A stretch of 64,000 bases of DNA from positions 62,001-126,000 of the forward strand of contig JAQTQX010000004.1 of NCBI GenBank assembly GCA_028712075.1, written 5' to 3'. The stretch comes from Desulfuromonadaceae bacterium (GTDB taxonomy: Bacteria > Desulfobacterota > Desulfuromonadia > Geobacterales > Pseudopelobacteraceae). A program made the translations under genes and the position numbers. Position 1 is the first letter of the stretch, and every line of letters starts with the position of its first letter. Under the pieces are notes generated by a model. It had not been told where the DNA came from, did not search any database, and saw only the letters and a program-made list of their open reading frames with translations. Shown piece by piece: positions 8,942-15,684 of this stretch.

Positions 8942-9247
8942 CTATGTTAGCAGCGTGTTAAATGTCCTGACGGCTGCACTGACGTCACCGGCAAGGATTG
9001 CTTTGATATGCTCTGACCACGCTTCAAGGTGCTGCAGCTTCACTGAGTCCCACCGACCTCTTAGATCGGGACGATCAAATGAATTCACCACCAACCGGAT
9101 ATCATCAGCAGAAACAGGCCGGGCCAGTTCTGCGCTTATAAGTTTTTCCTCGTGCTTCTCCGATAGAGTCAAGTATTCACCTGGCTTCAACTGCAGCAGC
9201 GCTGAATTGTGGCGTACTTCACACGGTTTCAGGATATGAACGGTCAT
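8942..9247 (-). CDS. Hypothetical phage protein, 101 aa
   Basis: The ATG overlaps the TGA of the primase-helicase gene (ATGA), so it is translationally coupled to it. The protein is small, mixed alpha/beta and soluble, with the segment LKPGEYLTLSEKHEEKLI followed by an amphipathic helical C-terminus. I recognise no family. The coupling suggests a replication accessory or a morphogenesis protein at the junction of the early and late modules, which is inference only. Confidence 0.55.
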   Translation of the reverse strand: MTVHILKPCEVRHNSALLQLKPGEYLTLSEKHEEKLISAELARPVSADDIRLVVNSFDRPDLRGRWDSVKLQHLEAWSEHIKAILAGDVSAAVRTFNTLLT

Positions 9248-11178
9248 TGGTTGTCCTCATCATCAAGGTTGATGTAGTGCGCCGGTCCTGTGTCAGCGGC
9301 CTGGTTGCTTACTACTTGGTCAAGAACGCAGTATTCATGGGGCTTGGAATCGTGGTGTGAATGATATTGAAGGCTCCATTTGTGGAAATAGAGCGCTATT
9401 TTGCCTTCTTCATTACGATCGTCACGAGCCTTAAAGCATTGCAGCAAGGCGTCGGGCATCCGTTCGATTTCGTCGCGGGTGTGCCTGGTTGATTCGCCTG
9501 CTTCGATCTTGGCAAGATCTTCCTCTTTGCAGCGGTTGCGCCACACGCTCCAAATGTTTGACGACAAATCCCCTATGTCGCCGCTGCCCTTAATGTCCAT
9601 TTTTCCTGGAGGGTTTAGCTCGTTCTCACCCTTCCGGGCGTGCGCAACAAGGTGTACGTGACTGTTTGTCTCGTTCACAAAGTCATTGAGAAGATCCAGA
9701 AACTTCTTTTGCGCCGTGTAATCGTCGGAAGGAATGCCGCACTTCAGCAGGCTGTCAATGATGAACTGCTGGACGCCGTAACGCTGATACGCATATTTGA
9801 ACACTTCCAAGATCCGTGAAACGCTGGCGGTACCAACAAGATCAAACATCCAAAGCTTACCGCCCAGCCATTCAAGCGCTGATGTAATCTCGTGGCGTTC
9901 CGGAATCTCTTTACCAAGTGCTTGCCGGGTAAGCCGTGATAGGGTTTTTCGGGGATGCATTTCAAAGCTGGCAACGCAGACGCGTTCGCCCTGGGTCATG
10001 GCGCTAACGGCTACCTGGTTGAGTACCAAAGATTTGCCGTGGCCGTTGATCCCGGTCCATAGGGACACTTCGCCGCGCAGAAACTTTACCGGGCGCTTGC
10101 GCATTTTCCACGGGAGAATGAAACCGGGGAGCTCTCCTGCTGGGGGGTAGAATTCGTCTATTACCGCCTGGCTGAAGGCAAGCGGGGCTTTCAGTTCGCT
10201 GGGGTCTTGTGATTGCGCGGCCGCAACCAGCTTTTCAATGTCAGCGGTCGTCATGCCTTGCTGTTTGCAATCGTTGATATCCTTACAGGGCAGAGTAATG
10301 ACGCGGCAACGGTGACGGCCCAGGCGGTTAATAAGTTCCTCGGTAGCTTTCTGGCCTTCCTCGTCCTGGTCAAGGCTCAACAAGATCTCTTCAAAGCGGT
10401 CAAGGTGCGGAAACTCAGTATCAATCCATTGCTGTTTGCCACCTTTACCGCCTCCGAATGGCACGGACAGCGCCGGGAATCCATAACCGTGATACGTGAT
10501 GGCGTCTAGTTCGCCTTCAGTCAGAATCACGCTGCGGGCATTGTCAGGGAGCGCCTGCCAGCCAAAAAGAATCGGTTCACAGCCAGGTTCAACCAGAGTG
10601 AATTTCTTGCCGTCCTTCCGCTGCAGGTGAAGATATTTCACAGCGACCAGTTCTTTGCCACGGAACGAGGGCAGCACAATCCAGGGCCCTTTCATGGCGT
10701 GTTGTGACTTCCAACCTGGGAACGGCCCTATTTCGGCAATCTCTCCGATACGGTAGGCGCTGATTGATTCGGGAGAAAGACCACGATCCAGCAGATACCG
10801 TTGCACGGCGCCGCCTTCAATTACCTTCTTGGCCGTTTTTGGGGGTACTGGCCGGCGAAAACTTTTATCAGTAAACTTTTCAAATTTCGGCTCCTGAATG
10901 CCCAAGTACTTTTTCGCCTCCTGCAGGGCCTCGGCAATGGAAATGCCCTTGACCGACTGCCAGAGGTCGAGCAGGTCGATACTTTTTCCTCCTTCGGCAA
11001 AGTCAGTAATGCGGCCCTTGTACTGGCCTTCAAGACACGCCTTGCATGACCGGCCCGCCTCACCGGCTATGGAGCCGACAACCCATTCCCGTCCCGCACG
11101 CTTACCGTTCGGTAACAGCATGGCGGCAACATCTTCGACTCGGTCGTTTAGTAGTCTGACAATTTCATGAATTTCCAT
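9244..11178 (-). CDS. Phage primase-helicase (TOPRIM + DnaB-type helicase), 644 aa
   Basis: This is a bifunctional replication enzyme of the T7 gp4/Twinkle type: RNA primer synthesis plus hexameric 5'-3' helicase. Residues about 20-75 include a CxxC-containing DNA-binding region of the DnaG type, incomplete as a zinc ribbon. A TOPRIM domain follows at about 210-310 (VILTEGELDAIT, then SLDQDEEGQ). A RecA/DnaB core starts near 365 with Walker A GINGHGKS and a Walker-B-like hydrophobic strand (QFIIDSLLKCG), then HLVAHARKGE. It begins two bases after the upstream replication-initiator gene and overlaps the 101-aa gene by four bases. This places the element among those with their own replisome. 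Confidence 0.85.
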   Translation of the reverse strand: MEIHEIVRLLNDRVEDVAAMLLPNGKRAGREWVVGSIAGEAGRSCKACLEGQYKGRITDFAEGGKSIDLLDLWQSVKGISIAEALQEAKKYLGIQEPKFEKFTDKSFRRPVPPKTAKKVIEGGAVQRYLLDRGLSPESISAYRIGEIAEIGPFPGWKSQHAMKGPWIVLPSFRGKELVAVKYLHLQRKDGKKFTLVEPGCEPILFGWQALPDNARSVILTEGELDAITYHGYGFPALSVPFGGGKGGKQQWIDTEFPHLDRFEEILLSLDQDEEGQKATEELINRLGRHRCRVITLPCKDINDCKQQGMTTADIEKLVAAAQSQDPSELKAPLAFSQAVIDEFYPPAGELPGFILPWKMRKRPVKFLRGEVSLWTGINGHGKSLVLNQVAVSAMTQGERVCVASFEMHPRKTLSRLTRQALGKEIPERHEITSALEWLGGKLWMFDLVGTASVSRILEVFKYAYQRYGVQQFIIDSLLKCGIPSDDYTAQKKFLDLLNDFVNETNSHVHLVAHARKGENELNPPGKMDIKGSGDIGDLSSNIWSVWRNRCKEEDLAKIEAGESTRHTRDEIERMPDALLQCFKARDDRNEEGKIALYFHKWSLQYHSHHDSKPHEYCVLDQVVSNQAADTGPAHYINLDDEDNQ

Positions 11179-11180
11179 GG

Positions 11181-12056
11181 CTACGTTCCTATAAACATGC
11201 TGTAGCGGTCGTCACTGGTCGCAGCACGTCCGCCTGATGGTGAAGTGGTCTCGTCCTCCCACCGGCGGTTATTCAACCAAGTAGAAGCGTGCGGGATGAA
11301 CTTGCCGCCTTCCTTTTGCCAAGCCTGTTGACATGACTGGCACGCTACGGCAGACATAATCGATGCGACAAGCTCCGGATCTGGATCAAGCTTCTTCCAT
11401 GCCTTAGCTGCGGCTACTTCGTTTTTTTTGCGGGGGTAGGCTTTCCAGAAAGTATCGAAATCGGACAAATGTTTTAAAGTTTTTACTTCTTTTAAAACCT
11501 TCTTCTCTATAGTGTGGGTTTCGCTCTGGGATCCGCCCCGGTGTTCGCCCTGGGTTTCGCATGCGCTTTTTTGATTGTTTTTGATAGTATTAACAGTATG
11601 TTGTGTTATTTGGCTTGTGGGTTTCGCTCTGGTGTTCGCTGGCTTGTTCGCTTCTGTATCCGCCTTTTTGTGGGATCCGTATAGTTCAGGGTTTTGATAA
11701 CTATCGAAATTTAATACAGTAATTGTCATTTTGTTTGCGGGTTTCGCTATACTGATCATTCCGCAATTTACAAACCAGTTGTATGCCGCCCGAACCTGAT
11801 CAACGGTCAATCTGCCAACACGCTGATTGCCGTTTTTGTACAGGCCAACGTTCTGCATTTCCGATATTGAAGTATGTAGTTGTCCACGTTTCAAAATATC
11901 TCCGTCCTTCCAGAAAGCCCGGCAAAGTAGCCATAACCATAACTTCAGATAGTGCGGGGGTTTATTCATTAGCTCTGAATCAAAAATTTTACGGGCAAGC
12001 AAGATGTAACCGCCCTGTATAATTTGAATTTCTCTGTTTGGCGAAACAATGGACAT
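11181..12056 (-). CDS. Phage replication initiator / helicase-loader-like protein, 291 aa
   Basis: The N-terminal half (about 15-125) is a winged-helix module of the phage replication-protein type (KPPHYLKLWLWLLCRAFW, then LTVDQVRAAYNWFVNCG). A polar, Lys/Thr/Gln-rich linker follows. The C-terminal block (FDTFWKAYPRKKNEVAAAKAW, then PHASTWLNNRRWED) is the signature of phage proteins that pair with replicative helicases. Its position directly upstream of the primase-helicase supports an origin-binding or helicase-loading role. The A+T-rich stretch around 11460-11760 inside the gene could host the origin, as in lambda O, though I see no clear iterons. Confidence 0.75.
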   Translation of the reverse strand: MSIVSPNREIQIIQGGYILLARKIFDSELMNKPPHYLKLWLWLLCRAFWKDGDILKRGQLHTSISEMQNVGLYKNGNQRVGRLTVDQVRAAYNWFVNCGMISIAKPANKMTITVLNFDSYQNPELYGSHKKADTEANKPANTRAKPTSQITQHTVNTIKNNQKSACETQGEHRGGSQSETHTIEKKVLKEVKTLKHLSDFDTFWKAYPRKKNEVAAAKAWKKLDPDPELVASIMSAVACQSCQQAWQKEGGKFIPHASTWLNNRRWEDETTSPSGGRAATSDDRYSMFIGT

Positions 12057-12211
12057 TCTCCGCTCCCCTTTGCGGCCCTGAAATTATCGCGAGCAGGGCC
12101 CCAGGGAAGGGCCGTTTTCACCGCCGGTCGGCTAGCTCGCGAAACTTTTAGTCTGTGCCAAATACGCCCGCTTCTTTAAACGCCTGGGCTTTATCTCTAA
12201 GCGTTCGCAAG

Positions 12212-12271
12212 CGCGTCATGTACTCTTCTTGAATCGCGTCATGTACTGTTCTTGAATCGCGTCTCTTGAAT
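12212..12271. repeat. 23-bp tandem duplication plus 14-bp partial copy at the terS 3' end
   Basis: Bases 12212-12234 and 12235-12257 are near-identical 23-bp units beginning cgcgtcatgtact. A shortened 14-bp unit follows at 12258-12271. Neither length is a multiple of three, so the repeats change the reading frame of the terS C-terminus. Confidence 0.85.
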
Positions 12272-12839
12272 CGCGTCCATTATCGGGTACGTAGATGTTT
12301 AGAGTGGTGCGCTCAATTGTCCCTGAGACTTCGAGCTTTTCCTTACTCAGGCCGATAATCTTTGCCAGTTCGACAGCGGCTTTCAGCCGTTCCGGGACTT
12401 GCGCTATAGCGTGCTTTTTCCCATGCCTGTCCATGACAATTTCAATATCAACTATCGCCGCGGCTTCTGGTGGCAGCTCATGAAGTTCCAGTGGCCGGCC
12501 ATCTTCAGCAACGAATTGGCGGCGATCCACCCCTGCAGTCATAGTCAGAAGTCTCAGGATTGATTGAGCGTCAACAGCGTATCTGTGTTGCAATTCTGTG
12601 CGGATTTCCGTAAGACGCTGCTGCACCTTCTTTGTTTTCATGAGCCGAGATGAATTGGCAAGGGCGGAAGTTTCTGACGATCCGGGATAAGACTTCAGGT
12701 AGGCATCCTTGGCATTGCTTGCGCTCAATACGTACTGCCAGCAAAACGCCTCAGCTTGGGGTTTTAAGTGAGTTATCGCGCCGTATCCCAGCTCACTTTC
12801 TAATGCTGGCAAGGTGGCTTGACCTGGAATGCTACTCAT
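12216..12839 (-). CDS. terS: Terminase small subunit, C-terminus altered by duplication, 207 aa
   Basis: This subunit recognises the packaging site and recruits the large terminase. The region FCWQYVLSASNAKDAYLKSYPG with the following TSALANSSRLMKTKKVQQRL is the typical helix-turn-helix of phage small terminases. The middle (VDRRQFVAEDGRPLELHELP, KLEVSGTIERTTLNIYV) also matches the family. The frame now ends at 12216. Removing one 23-bp repeat would join it to an open frame running to a stop at 12148, adding about 20 residues ending VFGTD. The start overlaps the preceding gene by eight bases. No large terminase is visible here; it is presumably left of the window. Confidence 0.8.
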   Translation of the reverse strand: MSSIPGQATLPALESELGYGAITHLKPQAEAFCWQYVLSASNAKDAYLKSYPGSSETSALANSSRLMKTKKVQQRLTEIRTELQHRYAVDAQSILRLLTMTAGVDRRQFVAEDGRPLELHELPPEAAAIVDIEIVMDRHGKKHAIAQVPERLKAAVELAKIIGLSKEKLEVSGTIERTTLNIYVPDNGRDSRDAIQEQYMTRFKKST

Positions 12840-13323
12840 TAGCGGACTTCTCGCAAGACGCCATTATTGCCGCAAGTCGTTCATTCCACCATTCATTCCA
12901 CCCATGGCGGTCAATTTCGTACCTGACGGGACGCGTGGAGCCGAAAACCCACGTCTGCCCCCTTGCCGCAGCCATCTCGGCAATAGCCTGGCTTGCGCCT
13001 TCCGTGTCTTCAACCCCGGAGGCGTTGCGGACAAATCTCGGCCCACAAAAGCCGCGATGTTGCCACATATATACATTGGCTACATCTAATGTATATATTT
13101 CAGCGAGCAGGTTAAGGATTTCAGCAGCAATCAAATTATATTTCCCGACCTGATCACAGAGCAATTCGCTACCGGCCGACTCCAACTGGCCGGCCAAGGC
13201 ATCACGCCTGCGTTCGGCAGCGTCGAGCGCGGCGACCAGGGCAACTGCGAGAGGATCTTCAATGTAATAAGCCGCCGGGCTGTCCTCGGTCCATGTAGCT
13301 GTTGCTTCACGCAAATCACGCAT
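12832..13323 (-). CDS. Hypothetical phage protein, 163 aa
   Basis: The ATG at 13323 follows AGAGGAG and overlaps the end of the AlpA-like gene by eight bases. A longer upstream frame start was rejected because it would run through that gene. The protein has an alanine-rich helical middle (ALVAALDAAERRRDALAGQL) and a Trp-rich C-terminal part (VYMWQHRGFCGPRF, HGWNEWWNERLAAI). I do not recognise it. It sits between the regulator and terS with overlapping ends, so all three are probably one transcript. Confidence 0.6.
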   Translation of the reverse strand: MRDLREATATWTEDSPAAYYIEDPLAVALVAALDAAERRRDALAGQLESAGSELLCDQVGKYNLIAAEILNLLAEIYTLDVANVYMWQHRGFCGPRFVRNASGVEDTEGASQAIAEMAAARGQTWVFGSTRPVRYEIDRHGWNEWWNERLAAIMASCEKSANE

Positions 13324-13501
13324 GTTTTTGACTCCTCTGATTGATGAAGGTTTCAATAGTGTCGCTCCTCCATCGAGTCGTTGCCACGGAAAGCTTGAAA
13401 GGCGGGGGGAGATCACCGGTTTTGACCATCGCCCAAATTTTCCCACGGCTGACGCCCAAGATTCCAGCGACTTCGCGATCTTTTAAAAGCCTCACGTCCA
13501 T
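13316..13501 (-). CDS. AlpA/excisionase-type HTH regulator, 61 aa
   Basis: This is a short winged helix-turn-helix protein: LLKDREVAGILGVSRGKIWA for the HTH, then a wing and TTRWRSDTIETFI, the usual end of AlpA/phage regulatory proteins. Such proteins act as excisionases or activators of integrase and late genes in P4-like elements. GGAG precedes the ATG. It is the first gene after a terminator and a possible promoter, so it probably heads the transcript through terS. Confidence 0.8.
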   Translation of the reverse strand: MDVRLLKDREVAGILGVSRGKIWAMVKTGDLPPPFKLSVATTRWRSDTIETFINQRSQKHA

Positions 13502-13541
13502 AATGTTGTCTCCAATCGGTGTTTGTCGTCATGTGTTGGCA

Positions 13542-13571
13542 ATTACATCGCAACGGTATGCAGATTCTCAA
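13542..13571 (-). promoter_or_regulatory. Possible promoter of the element's main leftward transcript
   Basis: On the minus strand TTGAGA (13571-13566) and TGTAAT (13547-13542) are separated by 18 bases, about 40 bases before the AlpA-like ATG and just after the serine-recombinase terminator. Matches to the sigma-70 consensus are partial. Confidence 0.35.
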
Positions 13572-13604
13572 CAAAAAAATGACATTTGGCGCAATTTTTT
13601 TACC

Positions 13605-13640
13605 AATAAAAAAAAGGGTACTCACTAAGTGAATACCCTT
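13605..13640 (-). terminator. Rho-independent terminator of the serine recombinase
   Basis: Arms at 13614-13625 and 13629-13640 form a 12-bp stem with one wobble and a three-base loop, followed on the minus strand by a run of eight U. An extra copy of the leading arm (ctaagtgaataccctt) lies at 13642-13657, before the hairpin in the direction of transcription. It could compete for pairing. Confidence 0.75.
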
Positions 13641-13686
13641 TCTAAGTGAATACCCTTTGAAGAATATTGTGTGTAAAGCGGGGATG

Positions 13687-14289
13687 TTAAGCTGTCCCTC
13701 TTATGAAGAGATTTAAGTCGATGGTCTTTTTTGATTTTGCGTTTTGAACCTTCATGATCCGGTAAACAGAGGCCACGCCGATTCCCACTTCATCTGCAAT
13801 AGCTTGTTTTGTTTTGCCCTGGGCAATCAATTCCATGACCCTGACGGCCTGCGCCTTGGCGGTCGGCTTGCGCCCTTGATAGCGCCCTGCCTCTTTTGCT
13901 AGGCGGATTCCTTCCTTCTGCCGTTCCAGCATCATAGAGCGTTCGAACTCTGCGATAGCTGCCAGCATGGAAAGCATCAGCTTACCGGTCGGGGTGGAAG
14001 TGTCCAGATTGATATTCAACACCTTGAAGGAAACCTTCTTTGCTTCCAGGGTATCAACGATTTGCAGAAGATGCCGCGTGCTACGGGCGACACGATCCAA
14101 TTTGGTGACAACAACTGTGTCCCCTTCCCGCAGATGGTCAAGCATAGCCGCCAGCTGCGGGCGATCCTGTTTCACTCCGCTGGCTTTCTCTTTAAATACC
14201 TTGTCTACTCCCGCGCCCTGAAGTTGCTCAAGCTGTGCGGTCAGTTCCTGGTCTATTGTGCTTACCCTTGCATAACCGATTTTTGCCAT
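13687..14289 (-). CDS. Serine recombinase (resolvase/invertase family), 200 aa
   Basis: This is a site-specific recombinase using an active-site serine. The catalytic domain shows IGYARVSTIDQ at the N-terminus, with the serine near residue 10, then VVTKLDRVARS and MLAAIAEFERSMMLERQ. The C-terminal part has a helix-turn-helix (KTKQAIADEVGIGVASVYRI). The length is typical for Tn3-type resolvases and DNA invertases. Inverted 13-bp repeats in the 250 bases upstream resemble res subsites. It lies inside the phage element, so it could resolve multimers or invert a segment not visible here. A hairpin terminator follows. Confidence 0.9.
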   Translation of the reverse strand: MAKIGYARVSTIDQELTAQLEQLQGAGVDKVFKEKASGVKQDRPQLAAMLDHLREGDTVVVTKLDRVARSTRHLLQIVDTLEAKKVSFKVLNINLDTSTPTGKLMLSMLAAIAEFERSMMLERQKEGIRLAKEAGRYQGRKPTAKAQAVRVMELIAQGKTKQAIADEVGIGVASVYRIMKVQNAKSKKTIDLNLFIRGTA

Positions 14290-14345
14290 ATCAATACCCT
14301 CCCTCTGTGGTTTTCACTCAATAGGTACAAGAACTATATGATAAT

Positions 14346-14474
14346 ACTATCAATAGAGTCAAGGACTTTCTTTATTTATGAGTTTTCCACGGATTCAAGG
14401 CTTGTAAGTAGCTGATTTTGCGTTGACGAGTCTATCATTGGTTTTCTATCAATACGGCATGCTCTATTGATAGT
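14346..14474. promoter_or_regulatory. Candidate res site cluster upstream of the serine recombinase
   Basis: actatcaatagag at 14346-14358 is repeated as its exact reverse complement at 14462-14474. Related half-sites tctatcattgg (14431) and tctatcaatacgg (14445) lie between them. The arrangement, just upstream of the recombinase start, is where Tn3-family res sites sit. Spacing between halves is not canonical, so this is a candidate only. Confidence 0.5.
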
Positions 14475-14508
14475 AAAAGAGACCGGCGCAAAATTGCGCT
14501 GATCTCTT
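14475..14508 (-). terminator. Terminator after the RadC-associated small gene
   Basis: On the minus strand gagatca-gcgcaa/ttgcgc-cggtctc folds as a two-part stem followed by four U. It lies about 35 bases after the stop of the 64-aa gene. Confidence 0.6.
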
Positions 14509-14540
14509 GTCTGTGCAGCCATTTTGCTTGGCCTGCTCTG

Positions 14541-14735
14541 TTAATTCACCAATAGCAAAGCATCCGCTGTTTCTTCAACCTGCTTGATGATCAGCTGAAG
14601 GATTGACTTGCAGTAACTAACCTCGCCCGCCTGGATCTGGCTCTTGTTGCTGATATCTTCCAGGAGCATACTCAGGCCGTTGAGTGACTGTTCGATACAT
14701 ATCAGGTCCCCACTTGTTTTTTTGATATCAGCCAT
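14541..14735 (-). CDS. Small hypothetical protein, 64 aa, coupled to radC-XRE
   Basis: The ATG at 14735 has GGAGG seven bases upstream, and the gene overlaps the end of the RadC-XRE gene by eight bases. A longer upstream frame was rejected because it runs through that gene. The protein is a predicted all-helical bundle (CIEQSLNGLSMLLEDISN, then SILQLIIKQVEETADALLLV). It is unrecognised. The coupling suggests a partner of the RadC-XRE protein. Confidence 0.6.
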   Translation of the reverse strand: MADIKKTSGDLICIEQSLNGLSMLLEDISNKSQIQAGEVSYCKSILQLIIKQVEETADALLLVN

Positions 14736-15444
14736 TGCAAGCCTCCGGCGGGGTTTTAAAAGCCAACACCATGCGGTCCACGTCCATTTTAAATGCCTGT
14801 GAGATTTTGTGTATCTCGTCTTTTGTGATTTCTCTATATCCGTTTTCGATCTGCGACAGATATGTCTGTGAAATCCCAGTCTGCCGCGAGAGTTCATTCT
14901 GCTTCATTTTTTGACCAAGGCGCAAGGCACGGATGCAACGCCCAATAGCCACCCTGAGTTTTTGTGCCGGCGAGGCCTCTTTTTCCGCATGAACCCCTCT
15001 GGCCTGATTTTTTGGCTGTGAGTCAAGGCCACCTGCTTCGACCATTGAGAAATACTTATTGTCACCGATTATGATATGGTCAAGCACCTTGATCCCGATC
15101 AATTCACCGGCGTCGCGTAAACGACAGGTTATAGCATTGTCATCAGTGCTGGGGGACGGGTCGCCAGAGGGGTGATTGTGTACACAGATAATTGAGTGGC
15201 TACCGTTATGCACGGCCGCCTTAAATACTTCTCGGGGATGTACTATGGTCTGGCTTAACGATCCGATTGAAACAGTCTCTCGGGCAATAATTCTGTTTTT
15301 GACGTCCAAATGCAACACTACAAAATGTTCACGATCCAGGGCCGCCATCTCCCGGCATGTCTCGTAAACTGCCTTGGGGCTTGTGTACATCAAGTGGCTT
15401 TCACGTACTTCGCAGGATATTTTTACCAGTTTCAATTCTTGCAT
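14728..15444 (-). CDS. RadC-family JAB/MPN+ protein fused to a C-terminal XRE helix-turn-helix
   Basis: Residues about 15-145 are a RadC domain with the metalloprotease-like signature VHNHPSGDPSPSTDD (H-x-H...S-x-x-D). RadC proteins are common on mobile elements; their biochemical role is unsettled. After a polar linker, residues about 165-235 form an XRE-type DNA-binding domain (QNELSRQTGISQTYLSQIEN). The ATG at 15444 is preferred because GGGGGAG lies immediately upstream; an ATG 11 codons earlier (15477) is possible. The fusion may be a self-regulating repressor. A 10-bp inverted repeat upstream is a candidate operator. Confidence 0.8.
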   Translation of the reverse strand: MQELKLVKISCEVRESHLMYTSPKAVYETCREMAALDREHFVVLHLDVKNRIIARETVSIGSLSQTIVHPREVFKAAVHNGSHSIICVHNHPSGDPSPSTDDNAITCRLRDAGELIGIKVLDHIIIGDNKYFSMVEAGGLDSQPKNQARGVHAEKEASPAQKLRVAIGRCIRALRLGQKMKQNELSRQTGISQTYLSQIENGYREITKDEIHKISQAFKMDVDRMVLAFKTPPEACNG

Positions 15445-15558
15445 AGTCTCCCCCTGTTCTGGATTATTTATGCTCATCAGGGTAAGCCGGAATATTTTAT
15501 TTACAAGCTAGTAAAATATTTTTTATTTGTATATAATCGCTTTTAAATCAATATGTTA

Positions 15559-15581
15559 GTGTTCAATATCTTATTGAACAC
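15559..15581. promoter_or_regulatory. Perfect 10-bp inverted repeat, candidate operator of radC-XRE
   Basis: gtgttcaata at 15559-15568 and its exact complement at 15572-15581 are separated by three bases. They lie in an A+T-rich region about 115 bases upstream of the RadC-XRE start, and no U-run follows. Symmetry, size and context fit an operator for a dimeric XRE protein. Confidence 0.5.
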
Positions 15582-15585
15582 CTAT

Positions 15586-15622
15586 TAAAAAACAGGCCGG
15601 TTCCCTTTATGGGTTCCGGCCT
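15586..15622 (-). terminator. Rho-independent terminator of the integrase gene
   Basis: On the minus strand ggccgg-aa-ccc/ggg-aa-ccggcc forms a nested stem (15595-15621) followed by a U-rich run. It lies about 65 bases after the integrase stop. Confidence 0.8.
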
Positions 15623-15629
15623 TTGTTAT

Positions 15630-15672
15630 CCGCATACGAAAACGGCTGATATTTGTTGTAAACCGTATGCGG
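15630..15672. repeat. 9-bp inverted repeat after the integrase stop
   Basis: ccgcatacg (15630-15638) and cgtatgcgg (15664-15672) are exact complements flanking 25 bases, between the integrase stop and its terminator. The role is unknown: it could be a second, weaker hairpin or a protein-binding site. Confidence 0.5.
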
Positions 15673-15684
15673 TCACGATCAAGG

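Noticed and set aside
12212-12271. Short repeats as a CRISPR array or replication iterons
   Set aside because: Units are contiguous without spacers and lie within the terS coding end; tandem duplication explains them.
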